A program made the position numbers and the translations under genes. Shown in pieces: positions 36,485 to 47,846 of a stretch of DNA of 64,000 bases (its first letter is position 1; every line of letters starts with the position of its first letter). Below the pieces are notes generated by a model, which made no database searches, was not told the origin of the DNA, and saw only the letters and a program-made list of their open reading frames with translations. This stretch comes from Fuerstiella sp. (GTDB taxonomy: Bacteria > Planctomycetota > Planctomycetia > Planctomycetales > Planctomycetaceae). The DNA lies in NCBI GenBank assembly GCA_022843805.1, contig JALHMY010000025.1, positions 35,476 to 99,475 of the forward strand. Reading direction: 5' to 3'.

Positions 36485-37984
36485 TTACGGAAGGTCCGTG
36501 GAACCCATCAGGAAACGATCCACTTCCCGGGCTGCTCCGCGGCCTTCGTTAATCGCCCACACAACAAGACTCTGTCCCCGGCGACAGTCGCCGGCGACAA
36601 AAACGTTGCTGACATTGGTCGTGTACTTTTCGTGATCCGCCGTGTACCAGCTCATGCCACCCCGGCCTTCACGAATATTGATTCCCAGCTGCTGAGCAGC
36701 CGGGTGTTCAGGGCCGAGGAATCCGAGTGCCAGAAAGACCAGATCGGCCGGATACTCTCGTTCCGTGCCAGGAATCGGATCAAAGGGGGCGCCACCTTCG
36801 GTCAGTTTTTGCCAGTCCACGTCACATGTTTTTACGGCGCGAACGTTTCCGTTGCCATCACCCAGAAACTCAACTGTCTGAATACAGAATTCTCTTGGAT
36901 CACGGCCAAATTTTGCCTCTGCCTCTTCGTGTCCATAGTCAACTCGGAAGACACGAGGCCACTGCGGCCATGGATTATTGGGCGAACGTTCCAGCGGAGG
37001 CCGTTCAACAATTTCAAAGTTGACCAGAGAACGACATCCATGCCGCATTGACGTTCCCAGACAGTCATTGCCTGTGTCGCCGCCTCCAATGACCACCACA
37101 TGCTTGTCTTTGGCAGAAATATACTGTCCGTCAGACAGTTCTGAATCGAGCAGACTGCGAGTGTTGGGACGCAGAAAATCCATGGCAAAATGAATGCCCT
37201 TCAGTTCACGTCCTGGAACCGGCAGGTCCCTCGGTCGAGTTGCCCCTGTGCATAGCACAACGGCATCAAAATCGGCTTTCAGTTTGTCCCCGGGGATGTC
37301 TTTGCCAATCTCTGTGCCGGTAACAAAAGTAATACCTTCCTGCTGCAGCAATCGAATCCGGCGATCGACAACTTCGGTCTTTTCCAGTTTCATATTGGGA
37401 ATGCCATACATCAGCAGCCCCCCAGCGCGATCATCCCGTTCATAGACAGTCACCAGATGTCCGGCTTTGTTCAGCTGTGCTGCACATGCAAGCCCCGCAG
37501 GACCTGACCCGACAACAGCGACTTTCTTTCCGGTACGGACAGCAGGCGGCTGAGGGACAACCCAGCCGTGTTCAAATCCATAATCAATGATCGCACATTC
37601 GATATTCTTGATGGTTACCGGAGGTTCGATCACGCCCAAACAACAGGAACCTTCACAGGGCGCCGGACATACCCGACCAGTAAACTCCGGAAAGTTATTC
37701 GTCTTGTGCAGACGATCCAGTGCATCTTTCCAGCGACCATTGTAAACCAGATCGTTCCATTCGGGGATCAGGTTATTAATGGGGCAACCGGATGCCATAT
37801 TGGCCATCAGGTCACCGGTATGGCAAAACGGTACTCCGCAGTCCATACAGCGAGCGCCCTGAGTTTTCAGTTCGGGCTCACTGAGATGCTCATGAAACTC
37901 GTTCCAGTCCAGAATTCTGAGCAGCGGTTCCCGATCGGCTGGAGTCCTGCGAGCATATTCTTTGAAGCCAGTGGGCTTGCCCAT
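36485..37984 (-). CDS. gltD: Glutamate synthase small (beta) subunit
   Basis: This 499-aa FAD- and NADPH-binding subunit passes electrons from NADPH to the large subunit for glutamine-dependent glutamate formation. The N-terminal cysteines that bind iron-sulfur clusters are present ([10 protein letters not shown] and CPAPCEGSC). The two dinucleotide folds follow ([19 protein letters not shown] and [17 protein letters not shown]). Family length is normal. It follows gltB with a 76-bp gap on the same strand, so the two subunits are very likely cotranscribed. A hairpin lies about 50 bp past its stop. Confidence 0.96.
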   Translation of the reverse strand: MGKPTGFKEYARRTPADREPLLRILDWNEFHEHLSEPELKTQGARCMDCGVPFCHTGDLMANMASGCPINNLIPEWNDLVYNGRWKDALDRLHKTNNFPEFTGRVCPAPCEGSCCLGVIEPPVTIKNIECAIIDYGFEHGWVVPQPPAVRTGKKVAVVGSGPAGLACAAQLNKAGHLVTVYERDDRAGGLLMYGIPNMKLEKTEVVDRRIRLLQQEGITFVTGTEIGKDIPGDKLKADFDAVVLCTGATRPRDLPVPGRELKGIHFAMDFLRPNTRSLLDSELSDGQYISAKDKHVVVIGGGDTGNDCLGTSMRHGCRSLVNFEIVERPPLERSPNNPWPQWPRVFRVDYGHEEAEAKFGRDPREFCIQTVEFLGDGNGNVRAVKTCDVDWQKLTEGGAPFDPIPGTEREYPADLVFLALGFLGPEHPAAQQLGINIREGRGGMSWYTADHEKYTTNVSNVFVAGDCRRGQSLVVWAINEGRGAAREVDRFLMGSTDLP

Positions 37985-38060
37985 AATCTGTCCACTTTCG
38001 TATTTCTGACGAGACCGTATTTCATCGCAATTACTGACAGGATTTTTTCGACACCCGGCG

Positions 38061-41000
38061 TTAGGCCTTCACGAGCTTTGCTGCCGTCATTTCTTTTAAT
38101 GCTCGTTTGTAATCGACAGGCATCACCTTGCGAAACTGTGCCTGACACTGCCCCCAGTTATCAAGAATCTGTTTGGCGACAGTGGATCCTGTGTATCTCA
38201 GGTGATCACGAATCATCGTCAGCAGTTCCTCAACATCCTGAGTTTCAACAACCTCTTCCAGTTCAACCATTTCCAGATTGCAGTTGACCAGCAGCTTGCC
38301 GTCCGGATCGAAAACGTAGGCGATTCCGCCTGACATTCCCGCAGCGAAATTTCTTCCGGTTGGTCCCAGAATCACGGCTCGTCCGCCGGTCATATACTCA
38401 CAGCCATGGTCGCCGACGCCTTCGATCACCGCCCATGCGCCCGAGTTTCTCACGCAGAATCGCTCAGCGGCAATCCCTCGGAAGTAAGCTTCACCGGATG
38501 TTGCTCCATACAACGCAACGTTGCCGATGATTACGTTCTTCCCGGCTTCAAAAGTCGCTTCATGAGGAGGATAAACAATCAGCCTTCCGCCGGAGAGACC
38601 TTTGCCGGCGTAGTCATTCGCATCCCCTTCGATTTCAATCGTCACGCCGTGCGCCAGCCATGCGCCCACGCTCTGACCAGCCGACCCCTTCGCTCGAATA
38701 TGAATTGTGTCGGCCGGCAATCCGCTGACTCCATGAGCTCGGCTGACTTCATTGCTTAGAATCGTTCCGAAGGCCCGGTCAATATTCTGGATGGTGGTAT
38801 CAATTCGAACGTGCTTCTTTTCCTCAATTGCCGGAGCACACGTCCGCAGCAACTCCATATCACGCACATCGTCCAGAGCATGCTTCTGATCGATTGTGCA
38901 GAATGTGCCCACTCCTTCATAAGGCTTCTGAGCGGGAGTCAGAACGGGCGACAGATCAAGATGCTTTGCCTTCCAGTGAGCGACTGATTCGTCCAGAGTC
39001 AGCATGTCGGCCCGTCCGACCATTTCATTGATCGTACGGAATCCCAGTTCAGCCATGATCTCCCGGGTTTCCTCGGCCACCATGAATAAATAGTTCACAA
39101 CGTACTCAGGCTTGCCGTGGAACTTCTTCCTCAGAACCGGGTCCTGAGTTGCGATTCCCACGGGGCACGTATTCAGATGGCACTTGCGCATCATGATACA
39201 TCCCAGAGTAATCAGCGGAGCTGTCGCAAAACCGAATTCTTCCGCCCCCAGAAGTGCGGCGATGACAACGTCACGTCCAGTCTTCAGCTGACCGTCCGTC
39301 TGCAGTCGAACCCGGCTGCGCAGGTCGTTCATGACAAGTGTCTGGTGAGTTTCTGCAATTCCAAGCTCCCACGGCAGACCAGCATGCTTGATACTGGTTA
39401 GTGGCGAGGCACCGGTACCACCCTCGAACCCGGAGATCAGGATATTATCTGCATGGCCCTTCGCCACCCCTGCCGCAATCGTGCCGACTCCGACTTCCGA
39501 TACCAGCTTGACGCTGATTCGGGCACGGCGGTTGGCATTCTTCAAATCGAAGATCAGCTGAGACAGGTCTTCGATCGAATAGATATCATGATGTGGCGGA
39601 GGGCTGATCAAACCGACGCCCGGGGTTGAAAGTCGAGTCGACGCGATGACCTGATCGACCTTATGGCCTGGCAGTTCTCCGCCTTCTCCTGGCTTGGCTC
39701 CCTGAGAAATCTTGATCTGCAGCTCATCTGCGTTGGTCAGATACCATGAGGTGACACCAAATCGGCCGGATGCCACCTGCTTGATGGCTGAACGACGAGA
39801 ATCTCCGTTTTCCATCGGCACGAACCGATCGTACTGCTCACCGCCTTCGCCGGTATTGCTCTTGCCTCCGAGGCGATTCATGGCAATTGCCATCGATTCG
39901 TGAGCCTCGGCCGAAATTGAACCAAAGCTCATGGCTCCGGTACAGAATCTTTTCACAATTTCAGCCGCGCTTTCAACCTCATTCAGTGGAACCGGAGTTC
40001 CCTGGCGGAACTTCATCAATCCCCGCAGGTGACAGGCTCGAGCAGTCTCCTGATTGACGAGGCTGGAAAAATCGCGATAAGCGGCTTTATCACCTGTACG
40101 GGCGGCCTGTTGAATTCGTCCGATGGTATGCGGATTCCATGCGTGCTTCTCACCCGTTCTTCGCCAGTGAAACAATCCGGGGTTGGGAAGTTCATGAGAA
40201 ATGCTGTCCGGGTTTTCGGGAAAGCCCAGATGATGTCGCATCAGAGCTTCCTGAGCCAGCACGTCAAAATGCACTCCGCGAATTCGGCTGGGCGTACCCG
40301 CGAAACACAGATCAATGACTTCCTGCGACAGTCCGAGAGCTTCAAAAATCTGAGCGCCTTTATAGCTTTGAAGGGTTGAAATACCCATCTTGGCCATCAC
40401 CTTCAGCAGCCCGTTTGCAACGCCAGAACGATAAGCTGCGATAATACGGTCATCGTCCCAGTCTTCTGTCAGCTTGCCATCAATTCTCGACTGTCGCAGC
40501 GCATACAGGGCCAGATAGGGACTAACGGCGTCTGCTCCATATCCGATCAGCAGGCAGAAATGATGCACTTCACGGGCCTCACCCGTTTCCACAATCAGGC
40601 CGATCTGGGTGCGTTCTTCATGACGTACCAGATGATGATGAACAGCGCCGGTCGCCATCAGCGCGCTGACTGGTACTCGTTCGGCACTGATCGCCCGGTC
40701 AGAAAGCACGACGAGACCGTAACCTTCGCGAATCGCCTCGCGAGCTTCACTGCAGATGCGTTCAAGTGCAGGTTTCAGACCTGCAACCCCTTCTGACCTG
40801 GGATAAGTGATGTCGATTGTACGGCTTCGCCAGCCTCGATGATTCATCCCCTTCAGATTGGCCATCTGATGGTTGGTCAGGATCGGGTGCGGGACAGCAA
40901 GACGATGGCAGTGTTCCGACTTTGTGTCCAGAAGGTTACCTTCCGGCCCGATGTAGCACTCCAGAGACATGATCACGTCTTCCCGGATCGAGTCGATCGC

Positions 41001-42638
41001 GGGATTCGTCACCTGTGCAAACAGCTGATGGAAATAATCGTACAGCATACGCGGCTGGTCACTCAGACACGCCAGCGCTGCATCATTTCCCATCGAACCA
41101 ATGGGGTCCTTGTTGGCCTTGATCAGAGGCAGCAGCATGAACTGCATAGTCTCGGACGTGTATCCGAAAGCCTGCATTTTGTTCAGCAGTTCCTGATCGA
41201 TGATTCGCTCCGGCGGCTGCACTTTCGGCAGTTCGCTGAGCATAATTCGCTGTTCTTCGAGCCACTGCTTGTAAGGGCGACGAGAGGCAACGTCGGCTTT
41301 GAGTTCCGCATCGTCGATGATTCGACCCTGTTCGAAATCGACGAGGAACATACGACCGGGCTGGAGTCGCCCTTTGTAGGCAACGTTTTCCGGCTCAATA
41401 TCCAGCACGCCCACTTCGCTGGCCATCACCACGCGGTCATCTTTGGTCACATAGTAGCGGCTCGGGCGAAGTCCATTTCGGTCGAGTGTTGCGCCGATGT
41501 AATGGCCGTCGGTGAAGGAAATGGACGCTGGTCCATCCCACGGTTCCTGCAGGGCCGAATAGTATTCATAAAAAGCGCGTTTGTGTTCGGGCATCGTCGA
41601 ATGATTCTGCCACGCTTCCGGCACCATCATCATGACCACTTCCTGCAGCGTTCTGCCGGAGTGATAAAGCATCTCCAGAGCGTTATCGAAGCAGCCCGAG
41701 TCGGATGTGTGAGGTTCAATGATGGGGAACAGCTTCTCCAAATCGTCCCCAAACAGCTCGCTCTTCATCATCCCCTGGCGAGCAAACATCCAGTTGGAGT
41801 TTCCCTTAACGGTGTTAATCTCACCGTTGTGGCTCATGAACCGAAGAGGCTGTGCACGGTCCCAGCTGGGAAATGTATTGGTGGCGAATCGTGAATGGAT
41901 CATAGCCAGATGACTTTCAAAGTCAGCGGCCTGCAGGTCCTTGAAGAAGGGGAGTACCTGAAACGAAGTCAGCATCCCCTTGTAGATGATCAGTTTGGTT
42001 GACAGTGAACAGATGTAGAATGACAGTGCCTGACTAAGCTCACTGTTTCGCAGCCTGTGACTGGAGAGTTTGCGGATGATGAACAGCTGTCGTTCAAATG
42101 CAGCCTGATCCAGCCCAGGCGCTGCAGCCACGAACAGCATTTCCATTGCGGGCGCAAACTCACGCGCAGTCTTGCCAATGTCTGCAGTTTCAAAATCCAC
42201 AGGCAGCTTCCGCCATCCCAGGAGCTGCTGGCCCTGCTGCGCGATGAATCCTTCGACCGTCTCTCGACATTGCTGACGCTGCGATGCATCCTGCGGAAGA
42301 AATACAATCCCGGCCGCATAACTGCCAGGTTCCGGAAGTGTCACACCGATGTCTTCCTGTGCAACGCGAGCCAGAAATCGATGTGGCAGAGCCGTCAGCA
42401 TCCCGGCTCCGTCACCAGTATTTTCTTCGCACCCGCAGGCTCCCCGGTGATCCATATGTCGCAGAATACGGTCTGCGTCGTCGATGATCTGTCGCGACCG
42501 GACGCCCTTAATGTGGGCAACAAATCCGACGCCGCAATTCTCATGTTCGTTCCGCGGGTCGTACAGACCGGCAGCCGCAGGCGCTCCAAACGGAGCAGCA
42601 AAGGGGGCTGGATACTGGTTTCCGCGGATATCTTCCAT
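38061..42638 (-). CDS. gltB: Glutamate synthase large (alpha) subunit
   Basis: This 1525-aa enzyme has the class II amidotransferase domain, with the nucleophilic cysteine in [13 protein letters not shown] near residue 36, preceded by a propeptide that must be removed. The central domain follows, then the FMN/[3Fe-4S] synthase domain ([48 protein letters not shown]). The C-terminus is the right-handed beta-helix of repeated glycines ([31 protein letters not shown]). It makes two glutamates from glutamine and 2-oxoglutarate, the entry point of ammonium into amino acids. Length and all active-site stretches fit a functional bacterial gltB. Confidence 0.97.
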   Translation of the reverse strand: MEDIRGNQYPAPFAAPFGAPAAAGLYDPRNEHENCGVGFVAHIKGVRSRQIIDDADRILRHMDHRGACGCEENTGDGAGMLTALPHRFLARVAQEDIGVTLPEPGSYAAGIVFLPQDASQRQQCRETVEGFIAQQGQQLLGWRKLPVDFETADIGKTAREFAPAMEMLFVAAAPGLDQAAFERQLFIIRKLSSHRLRNSELSQALSFYICSLSTKLIIYKGMLTSFQVLPFFKDLQAADFESHLAMIHSRFATNTFPSWDRAQPLRFMSHNGEINTVKGNSNWMFARQGMMKSELFGDDLEKLFPIIEPHTSDSGCFDNALEMLYHSGRTLQEVVMMMVPEAWQNHSTMPEHKRAFYEYYSALQEPWDGPASISFTDGHYIGATLDRNGLRPSRYYVTKDDRVVMASEVGVLDIEPENVAYKGRLQPGRMFLVDFEQGRIIDDAELKADVASRRPYKQWLEEQRIMLSELPKVQPPERIIDQELLNKMQAFGYTSETMQFMLLPLIKANKDPIGSMGNDAALACLSDQPRMLYDYFHQLFAQVTNPAIDSIREDVIMSLECYIGPEGNLLDTKSEHCHRLAVPHPILTNHQMANLKGMNHRGWRSRTIDITYPRSEGVAGLKPALERICSEAREAIREGYGLVVLSDRAISAERVPVSALMATGAVHHHLVRHEERTQIGLIVETGEAREVHHFCLLIGYGADAVSPYLALYALRQSRIDGKLTEDWDDDRIIAAYRSGVANGLLKVMAKMGISTLQSYKGAQIFEALGLSQEVIDLCFAGTPSRIRGVHFDVLAQEALMRHHLGFPENPDSISHELPNPGLFHWRRTGEKHAWNPHTIGRIQQAARTGDKAAYRDFSSLVNQETARACHLRGLMKFRQGTPVPLNEVESAAEIVKRFCTGAMSFGSISAEAHESMAIAMNRLGGKSNTGEGGEQYDRFVPMENGDSRRSAIKQVASGRFGVTSWYLTNADELQIKISQGAKPGEGGELPGHKVDQVIASTRLSTPGVGLISPPPHHDIYSIEDLSQLIFDLKNANRRARISVKLVSEVGVGTIAAGVAKGHADNILISGFEGGTGASPLTSIKHAGLPWELGIAETHQTLVMNDLRSRVRLQTDGQLKTGRDVVIAALLGAEEFGFATAPLITLGCIMMRKCHLNTCPVGIATQDPVLRKKFHGKPEYVVNYLFMVAEETREIMAELGFRTINEMVGRADMLTLDESVAHWKAKHLDLSPVLTPAQKPYEGVGTFCTIDQKHALDDVRDMELLRTCAPAIEEKKHVRIDTTIQNIDRAFGTILSNEVSRAHGVSGLPADTIHIRAKGSAGQSVGAWLAHGVTIEIEGDANDYAGKGLSGGRLIVYPPHEATFEAGKNVIIGNVALYGATSGEAYFRGIAAERFCVRNSGAWAVIEGVGDHGCEYMTGGRAVILGPTGRNFAAGMSGGIAYVFDPDGKLLVNCNLEMVELEEVVETQDVEELLTMIRDHLRYTGSTVAKQILDNWGQCQAQFRKVMPVDYKRALKEMTAAKLVKA

Positions 42639-43380
42639 GGGATTGTGCCTTTCAGAATTGCCTTCGTTCTTCCACTGTTTTCAGAACGCGAGGTTCATCA
42701 AAACATCAGTGGGCGGAATACGACTACGATCGTTTTTTGCCGACGTGAACCGGTCGGCGCGGCGTGCGCATCGATTCGGCCACCAGAATTCGCATGACGC
42801 ACAATGTTTGGGTCAGCGTGGTGGCCGGGTGGCTTTCGCCGCCGCGTGTCTGGCCGGTTCACGGCGTTTCGCGACGCCTGCACAGAACCTCGGGCGCGCC
42901 AGAACGACCACGACCTCGACATACTCCATGTCGTCGATCGCCTGGACGGGCGCTGCAGCTACCAGAGTTCTGAACAGATTCAGCATTGTTTCAGTTTGAC
43001 CAATAAGTCCATTCGAAACAGAAAAATTGCCGACGAGTCACGATCGTCGCATCAAAATTACAAAAATCAGAAGTCGCATTGGCAGGCGCCACGGAATGCG
43101 CCCTGAATCCTTCTGCTGATTAGCCGTCCCTGACTGGACGTCCGCAATTGTAATAACGGTCCGGACAACAGAACGCATTGCTGCGGCTCGCTGTCATCAT
43201 GATTTTCTCACGGTTGATCAGAGAAAACAAGTTCCACAGTGCCTTCTCTGCCAGTCCTGCGCAGAAATCTCACTGGCAGACAGACCCTGACACGGATTTA
43301 CCTGTTCACATTTTCATAGTTGGGAGGATTTTAACCCCGGAAACCTCCCATGTCGCCGCCCAGGACAGCCCTGTCCCGGG
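42639..43380. other. Long intergenic region upstream of gltB
   Basis: About 740 bp without a supported gene. It is flanked by the gltB start and the 3' end of the esterase/cytochrome gene, so it should hold the gltB promoter. An interesting small hairpin, TGGGAGG (43321-43327) with CCTCCCA (43344-43350), is the likely end of the upstream minus-strand gene (see its own entry). I saw no riboswitch-like or sigma-54 (TGGCAC/TTGC) elements that I could place with confidence. Confidence 0.5.
43321..43350 (-). terminator. Weak hairpin beyond the PVC cytochrome gene
   Basis: TGGGAGG (43321-43327) and CCTCCCA (43344-43350) form a seven-pair stem about 30 bp beyond the stop codon at 43381 on the minus strand. 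The 16-base loop is long and there is no strong T-tract, so it is only a possible terminator. Confidence 0.35.
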
Positions 43381-46300
43381 CTATTTTTGTTCCAGCAGCC
43401 AGGAAATCAGGTCTGCCATACCCTGCACGTCAATCTGCTTTTCCAGTCCCTCAGGCATCAGAGACCGGCCAGTATCCCGGATTGTTTCCACGTCAGCCCG
43501 CAGCAGGGTGTCTTCCTTTGCTTCCGCCCGTCGCAGAGTAATACTGGTTGAAGACTCTGTAATAATAACGCCATTGTGGGTGGTTCCGGCCAGTGTCACC
43601 GCAATGTAGTCTCTCCAGGCCGGATTCACTTCTCGGTTGGGATCCAGCAGATTTACCAGGATGCTTTCAGCACCGCGATTTGTCACGGTCGCCAGATTTG
43701 GTCCTACTGCGTGCCCTACCCCGTTTAACTGGTGGCAGACCGAACAATGCTGTTTGAAAATCGCAGCACCCCGCTCACTGTCACCCACAAGACTCATCGC
43801 AGGCTGATATTTTTTGATAATGTCATCGCGGGAAGAGGTCTGTAAAGCTTTCATCAGGGGGGCTGATTTTTCTCGAATCGTCGCATCCGGATGTCCGACG
43901 AGCCGCTGTAACTCTGCCGCTGGAATTGTGTTCGGACCAACTCGACCGTCGGCCACCGCAGTCAGCAGTTCGACCGTCCAGTCGGATCGGTTGAGCAGCA
44001 GCTCGCGAGCACGTTCCATCACTTTGGGGCTAAGGTCGGCAAAGCCGTCGATCATCCGTTTTGCAATCTCCATATCACTAAAGCTGCCCAGCGTATCCAT
44101 CGCAGCCATCTGAATCTCCGGAGGAGCGGTGGGGACCAGCATCGAGAACAGCCGTTCAGATTCCTCGGCTCCGGCCGACAGCGAAAGGGCACGGATTCCG
44201 GACACTCTCTGCGGCAGTGCCAGCTCGGCATTTTCCGCCCGGGCACGCGCATCACTGATCATACTGGCAGTCAGTTGCTTAAAGGCTGCATCGTTTCTGG
44301 CCGCTGCAGAGCCTCTAAATACTCGCTGAACAAGTTCCAGCTGGAGCGAAGGATTTGTGGCGAGCCCCCCGATCAAACCTGCCAGACTCTCAAATGATGG
44401 TGCTCCCTGCTGCCGGGGAATCAGCTCTGCCAGTGCCAGAATCGTTGCCCGAACGGCCGGTGAATCTGCAGGACCTGCATCGCTGAGCAGCGACTGCAGG
44501 CTGACCAGCGTATCGTCCTGCATCGAGATCAGGATGGCCGTTCTGATCCATGTATCGCCAGCGTCAGATGCTGCCAGCTTCAGCAGAGAAGGTCGTCGCT
44601 GTTCTGCCGGGAAACTTCCGAGTGTATATGCCGTCTGCATCCGAACGCGAGCATCATCGTCATCAACCAGTGAGCTGACTCCATCGAAGATTCTCGATTC
44701 GGTTGCAAATTTTTCCGCAAGCCTCGCACCATGTTCCCGTACTCTCGCATGTCCATCGTGAATCGCCAGAAGGACATCATCCGCAGTGAGTGATCCGAGT
44801 CCATCGATCACATTAATCGCATGTATGCGACTAACCGGAGTCTCGCCGTCTTTCAACAGCCGACGCAGACCTTCCAATGCATCAGCATCCTGTCGCTCAT
44901 AAAGCAATCTGGCCGCTGTATCGCGATGCCAGCCATTTGTGTGAGCAAGTACAGCCACAAGTTCAGGTGTGGCCAGTTTACTGAGTGGTGTGAAATCCCG
45001 CCGCTTCCAGTCGGTCGGTGCCAGACGGTAAAGCCGACCTCGGTCCCGACCACTTGTCAGATCAAGATGTTGTTTAATTTCCGGGGGAAGGCTGGCCGGG
45101 TGTTCAATGACCTCTCGATACATATCCAGTATGTAGAGACAGCCGTCCGGTGCGTTCGCGGACTGCACGGGACGGAACCAGATATCATTCGACGCGATCA
45201 GCTCGGACGCCTCGTCAATACGATGAGCCTTCCATGCCACACCATCCGCAACCGCCTTTTTGCGATGAACAATATTACTGCCCACGTCCGCCATGACCAG
45301 CAGTCCCTTCAGCGATTCGGGCCATGCATCTCCGCGGTAAACATTAATTCCGGTTGACCCCGTGAAGTATCCGGCCGGCCGGCCACCTCCTTCAACAAGC
45401 CCTTTTACAACTCCGGATGCTCTCAGGCGAGTTCGTACAATTCGCCATGGTTCAACCGCACTCGTTCGAAAGACCGGCGCCTGACCTCCATCCACCGCAA
45501 TACTGATCCTGGGTGCTGCAGCAGGAACCAGCGGGCTTCTCGTCAGATAGCGATCGTTGTAGACAATCGCCTGAGCATGGTCACTGTTGGAACAGACGAA
45601 TCGATTGCCATAGTCATCGAAACACATCCCATGCTGAGCACCCCCGCTCTCCGGCCGCAGCTCCAGGGTTCGCGGGTTAAACGAAAAGTCCCGCTGACGG
45701 AGTTCGACAGCTGGTCGATCCGGGTGACGAGTACAGGTGACAGTCGCTCCTGAAGAACTTGTCTGTCCGTAAATTCTGTTGTCCGGCCCCCAGTGCAGAC
45801 AGTTCATCAGGCCCTGAACGTTGCTGCGTCCAAAACCAGTGAAGACAACTTCCTGCTTCTCTGCTTTGTGATCACCGTCCTCATCCTTCATATAATAGAT
45901 GTGAGGCGGTGCACCAACGAAAATACCACCGTCAAAGCATGTTACGGCCGTTGGCCATGACAGACCTTCCGCGAACACATGGCTTTCGTCATATGTACCA
46001 TCCTGATCCTTATCCAGCAGCAAACGAACACGGCCCAGGCGGTCATCTGCCTCTTCGGAATAATCCCGCATCTCGATCACAAACAAACGTCCATCCGCGT
46101 CAAATGCCATTGCTACCGGGTCGTAGACCAGTGGCTCTGAAGCAACCAGCTGCATTTCAAAACCCGGAGCGGTGGAGAATGTCTCCAGAGCCTGTTTGGG
46201 CTCATGCGGCGCAATTCGCGGAAGTTCGCCGGAATAGTCGGGTTCAGGAGTCGAAAGAGGTTTGTGCTGAAGTACCCGGTCAATCTCCTGATATGCCTTC

Positions 46301-47532
46301 TCGCGCATATCCGCCGGGAAATCGTGCTCGCAGTCGGGAGTGACCAGAATCAGTTCGTTCTTCGCATTCAAAAGAGTATAGATCTTCGCAGCCTGAGGAA
46401 CTGCTTTTCGCACTCCTTCCACCTCAAAGTTCGAATCATGCACAGGAGAAATCGAAACGAATGTTCGGGGTGCCAGTGCCGCAACGATTTCATAAAAGTC
46501 AAACGGAACCAGATCCGGATTCAACTGATACTGATCTCTCAGACGCGGCATATACCGGTCGCTCGTCCAGCCAGCGATTTTTCCCTGGTAATATTCATGA
46601 AAGGGTGTCCAGCCACAGCTGGAAACAATGACCTGAACCCTTGGATCAAATACTCCAAGAAACATGGCGTTGTGACCACCGAGCGAATGGCCGATCGTGG
46701 CAATTCGGGCACCATCAACACACGGCATCGCGGTGACCAGATCGACGCATCGCATGTGATTGAAAATACCCTTCATCGTGCCGGACACGTATCTGTCGGC
46801 CACGAAGTCGTACTTGTCATATTGTCCAAATGAAGGGTAATCGGGGCAAATCGTGACGTAGCCTCGCCGAGCCAGCTCGAGGCCGTATTGCCGGTTGCTC
46901 TTTGCTCCCTCGCCAGCGACGATTCGCTTTCCGAGTGCACCAGTCGGGTGCAACGCTACCACCGCCGGAAGCTTCACCTCATGATTCAGTGTCAGGATGC
47001 TGGCCGGATCGACTTTGTCGGCAAGGATCGCCGGAACATAAAGGTCAAGAGGCAGGCGATCGCCCGCTTCCACCTGAATCGTCAGAGTCAGACGCCTGAC
47101 ATCCTGAATTCGAGTATCCTCGGTTACCTTAATGTCAAATTCCGGCAGGCCTTCAAATGATGGCAGCGGCCCCATGGCCTGCTGCATGCCATCCAGAATT
47201 GCCCTGCGGCGAACTGCCCAGTCGTCTGCGGTGCGAATCGGCTGAACCTGACCGTTCTCGCTTGTATATTTCGTCAGGTCCCGGTGACTCACTGACTGAG
47301 CTGACACCTGACCGCTCGTCCAAAACTGGCCGATCAACAGTGCGGCTGCAACCAGCACGCTTAGTCGGAACAATCGACTTGTTCGTCGGACGGCAATCAC
47401 GGCAAAAGACGACCGCTCAGGTTTCGTACACGTTTCTTCACCGCCAGACTTTCCGTTTTCGGAAAGCCCCTCGGACTGGTTTGAAATACGGCAGCACACG
47501 TGGGAGCAGTATGAAGTTGACATGATCAGCAC
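43381..47532 (-). CDS. Esterase fused to PVC-type dehydrogenase-like/cytochrome c protein
   Basis: This 1383-aa exported protein is a fusion. After a hydrophobic leader (LFRLSVLVAAALLIGQF), residues 90-425 form an alpha/beta hydrolase of the acetyl-xylan-esterase/dienelactone-hydrolase type, with nucleophile S283 in GHSLGGH and likely H403 (CEHDFP). Residues 445-850 are the PVC 'membrane-bound dehydrogenase' beta-propeller (FEMQLVASEPLVYDPVAMAFDADGRLFVIEMRDYSEEADDRLG...). Helical HEAT-like repeats run to about 1230, and a cytochrome c domain with CSVCH at 1263-1267 closes the chain. The propeller-HEAT-cytochrome part alone is common in planctomycetes; the N-terminal esterase is the extra. An oxidative attack on acylated polysaccharide is plausible but inferred. 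Start M4 (47523) is possible. Confidence 0.88.
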   Translation of the reverse strand: MLIMSTSYCSHVCCRISNQSEGLSENGKSGGEETCTKPERSSFAVIAVRRTSRLFRLSVLVAAALLIGQFWTSGQVSAQSVSHRDLTKYTSENGQVQPIRTADDWAVRRRAILDGMQQAMGPLPSFEGLPEFDIKVTEDTRIQDVRRLTLTIQVEAGDRLPLDLYVPAILADKVDPASILTLNHEVKLPAVVALHPTGALGKRIVAGEGAKSNRQYGLELARRGYVTICPDYPSFGQYDKYDFVADRYVSGTMKGIFNHMRCVDLVTAMPCVDGARIATIGHSLGGHNAMFLGVFDPRVQVIVSSCGWTPFHEYYQGKIAGWTSDRYMPRLRDQYQLNPDLVPFDFYEIVAALAPRTFVSISPVHDSNFEVEGVRKAVPQAAKIYTLLNAKNELILVTPDCEHDFPADMREKAYQEIDRVLQHKPLSTPEPDYSGELPRIAPHEPKQALETFSTAPGFEMQLVASEPLVYDPVAMAFDADGRLFVIEMRDYSEEADDRLGRVRLLLDKDQDGTYDESHVFAEGLSWPTAVTCFDGGIFVGAPPHIYYMKDEDGDHKAEKQEVVFTGFGRSNVQGLMNCLHWGPDNRIYGQTSSSGATVTCTRHPDRPAVELRQRDFSFNPRTLELRPESGGAQHGMCFDDYGNRFVCSNSDHAQAIVYNDRYLTRSPLVPAAAPRISIAVDGGQAPVFRTSAVEPWRIVRTRLRASGVVKGLVEGGGRPAGYFTGSTGINVYRGDAWPESLKGLLVMADVGSNIVHRKKAVADGVAWKAHRIDEASELIASNDIWFRPVQSANAPDGCLYILDMYREVIEHPASLPPEIKQHLDLTSGRDRGRLYRLAPTDWKRRDFTPLSKLATPELVAVLAHTNGWHRDTAARLLYERQDADALEGLRRLLKDGETPVSRIHAINVIDGLGSLTADDVLLAIHDGHARVREHGARLAEKFATESRIFDGVSSLVDDDDARVRMQTAYTLGSFPAEQRRPSLLKLAASDAGDTWIRTAILISMQDDTLVSLQSLLSDAGPADSPAVRATILALAELIPRQQGAPSFESLAGLIGGLATNPSLQLELVQRVFRGSAAARNDAAFKQLTASMISDARARAENAELALPQRVSGIRALSLSAGAEESERLFSMLVPTAPPEIQMAAMDTLGSFSDMEIAKRMIDGFADLSPKVMERARELLLNRSDWTVELLTAVADGRVGPNTIPAAELQRLVGHPDATIREKSAPLMKALQTSSRDDIIKKYQPAMSLVGDSERGAAIFKQHCSVCHQLNGVGHAVGPNLATVTNRGAESILVNLLDPNREVNPAWRDYIAVTLAGTTHNGVIITESSTSITLRRAEAKEDTLLRADVETIRDTGRSLMPEGLEKQIDVQGMADLISWLLEQK

Positions 47533-47840
47533 TCCGGCAGGTTCTTTACTTTAGGCGGGAGTGCGTGTTTTACGAATTTTACTTTCTTCTGGGAAACGAC
47601 ATCGAAGAACCTCTCATCCCGGATTTCATCTTTCCCGTACCTGGTCAAATCTCGGACGTCTGTTTACGCGGGTTCGAAAAACCAACAGAAACTCAGCACG
47701 TCTGCGAAAATGAAAAAATAGACAACTGTTCAGACCATGCGACCGTCATCCGAGCCTCATCGTTACGGTCGCAGAGATCGTGACAGTCATCGTGTTCGTG
47801 ACAGTCATCGTGTTCGTGACAGTCATCGTGTTCGTGACAG
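47533..47840. other. Intergenic region with tandem repeat
   Basis: Between the esterase-cytochrome gene and the GH57 gene is a stretch holding the promoter of the former and the 3' region of the latter. No gene was seen. The only feature is the 18-bp tandem array listed separately. Confidence 0.5.
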
Positions 47841-47846
47841 TCATTG
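47781..47846. repeat. 18-bp tandem repeat, three full copies
   Basis: The unit TGACAGTCATCGTGTTCG occurs perfectly at 47781-47798, 47799-47816 and 47817-47834, and a diverging copy runs to 47846, just entering the end of the GH57 gene. Frames across it give Met-Thr-Val-Ile repeats on one strand and Asp-Cys-His-Glu-His repeats on the other; both are artefacts. There are no unique spacers, so it is not a CRISPR array. Confidence 0.85.

Noticed and set aside
42698..42922. Minus-strand frame in the gltB upstream region
   Set aside because: It is Arg-rich, domain-free, and probably non-coding.
47781..47846. Possible CRISPR-like array
   Set aside because: Three 18-bp tandem copies are adjacent without spacers.
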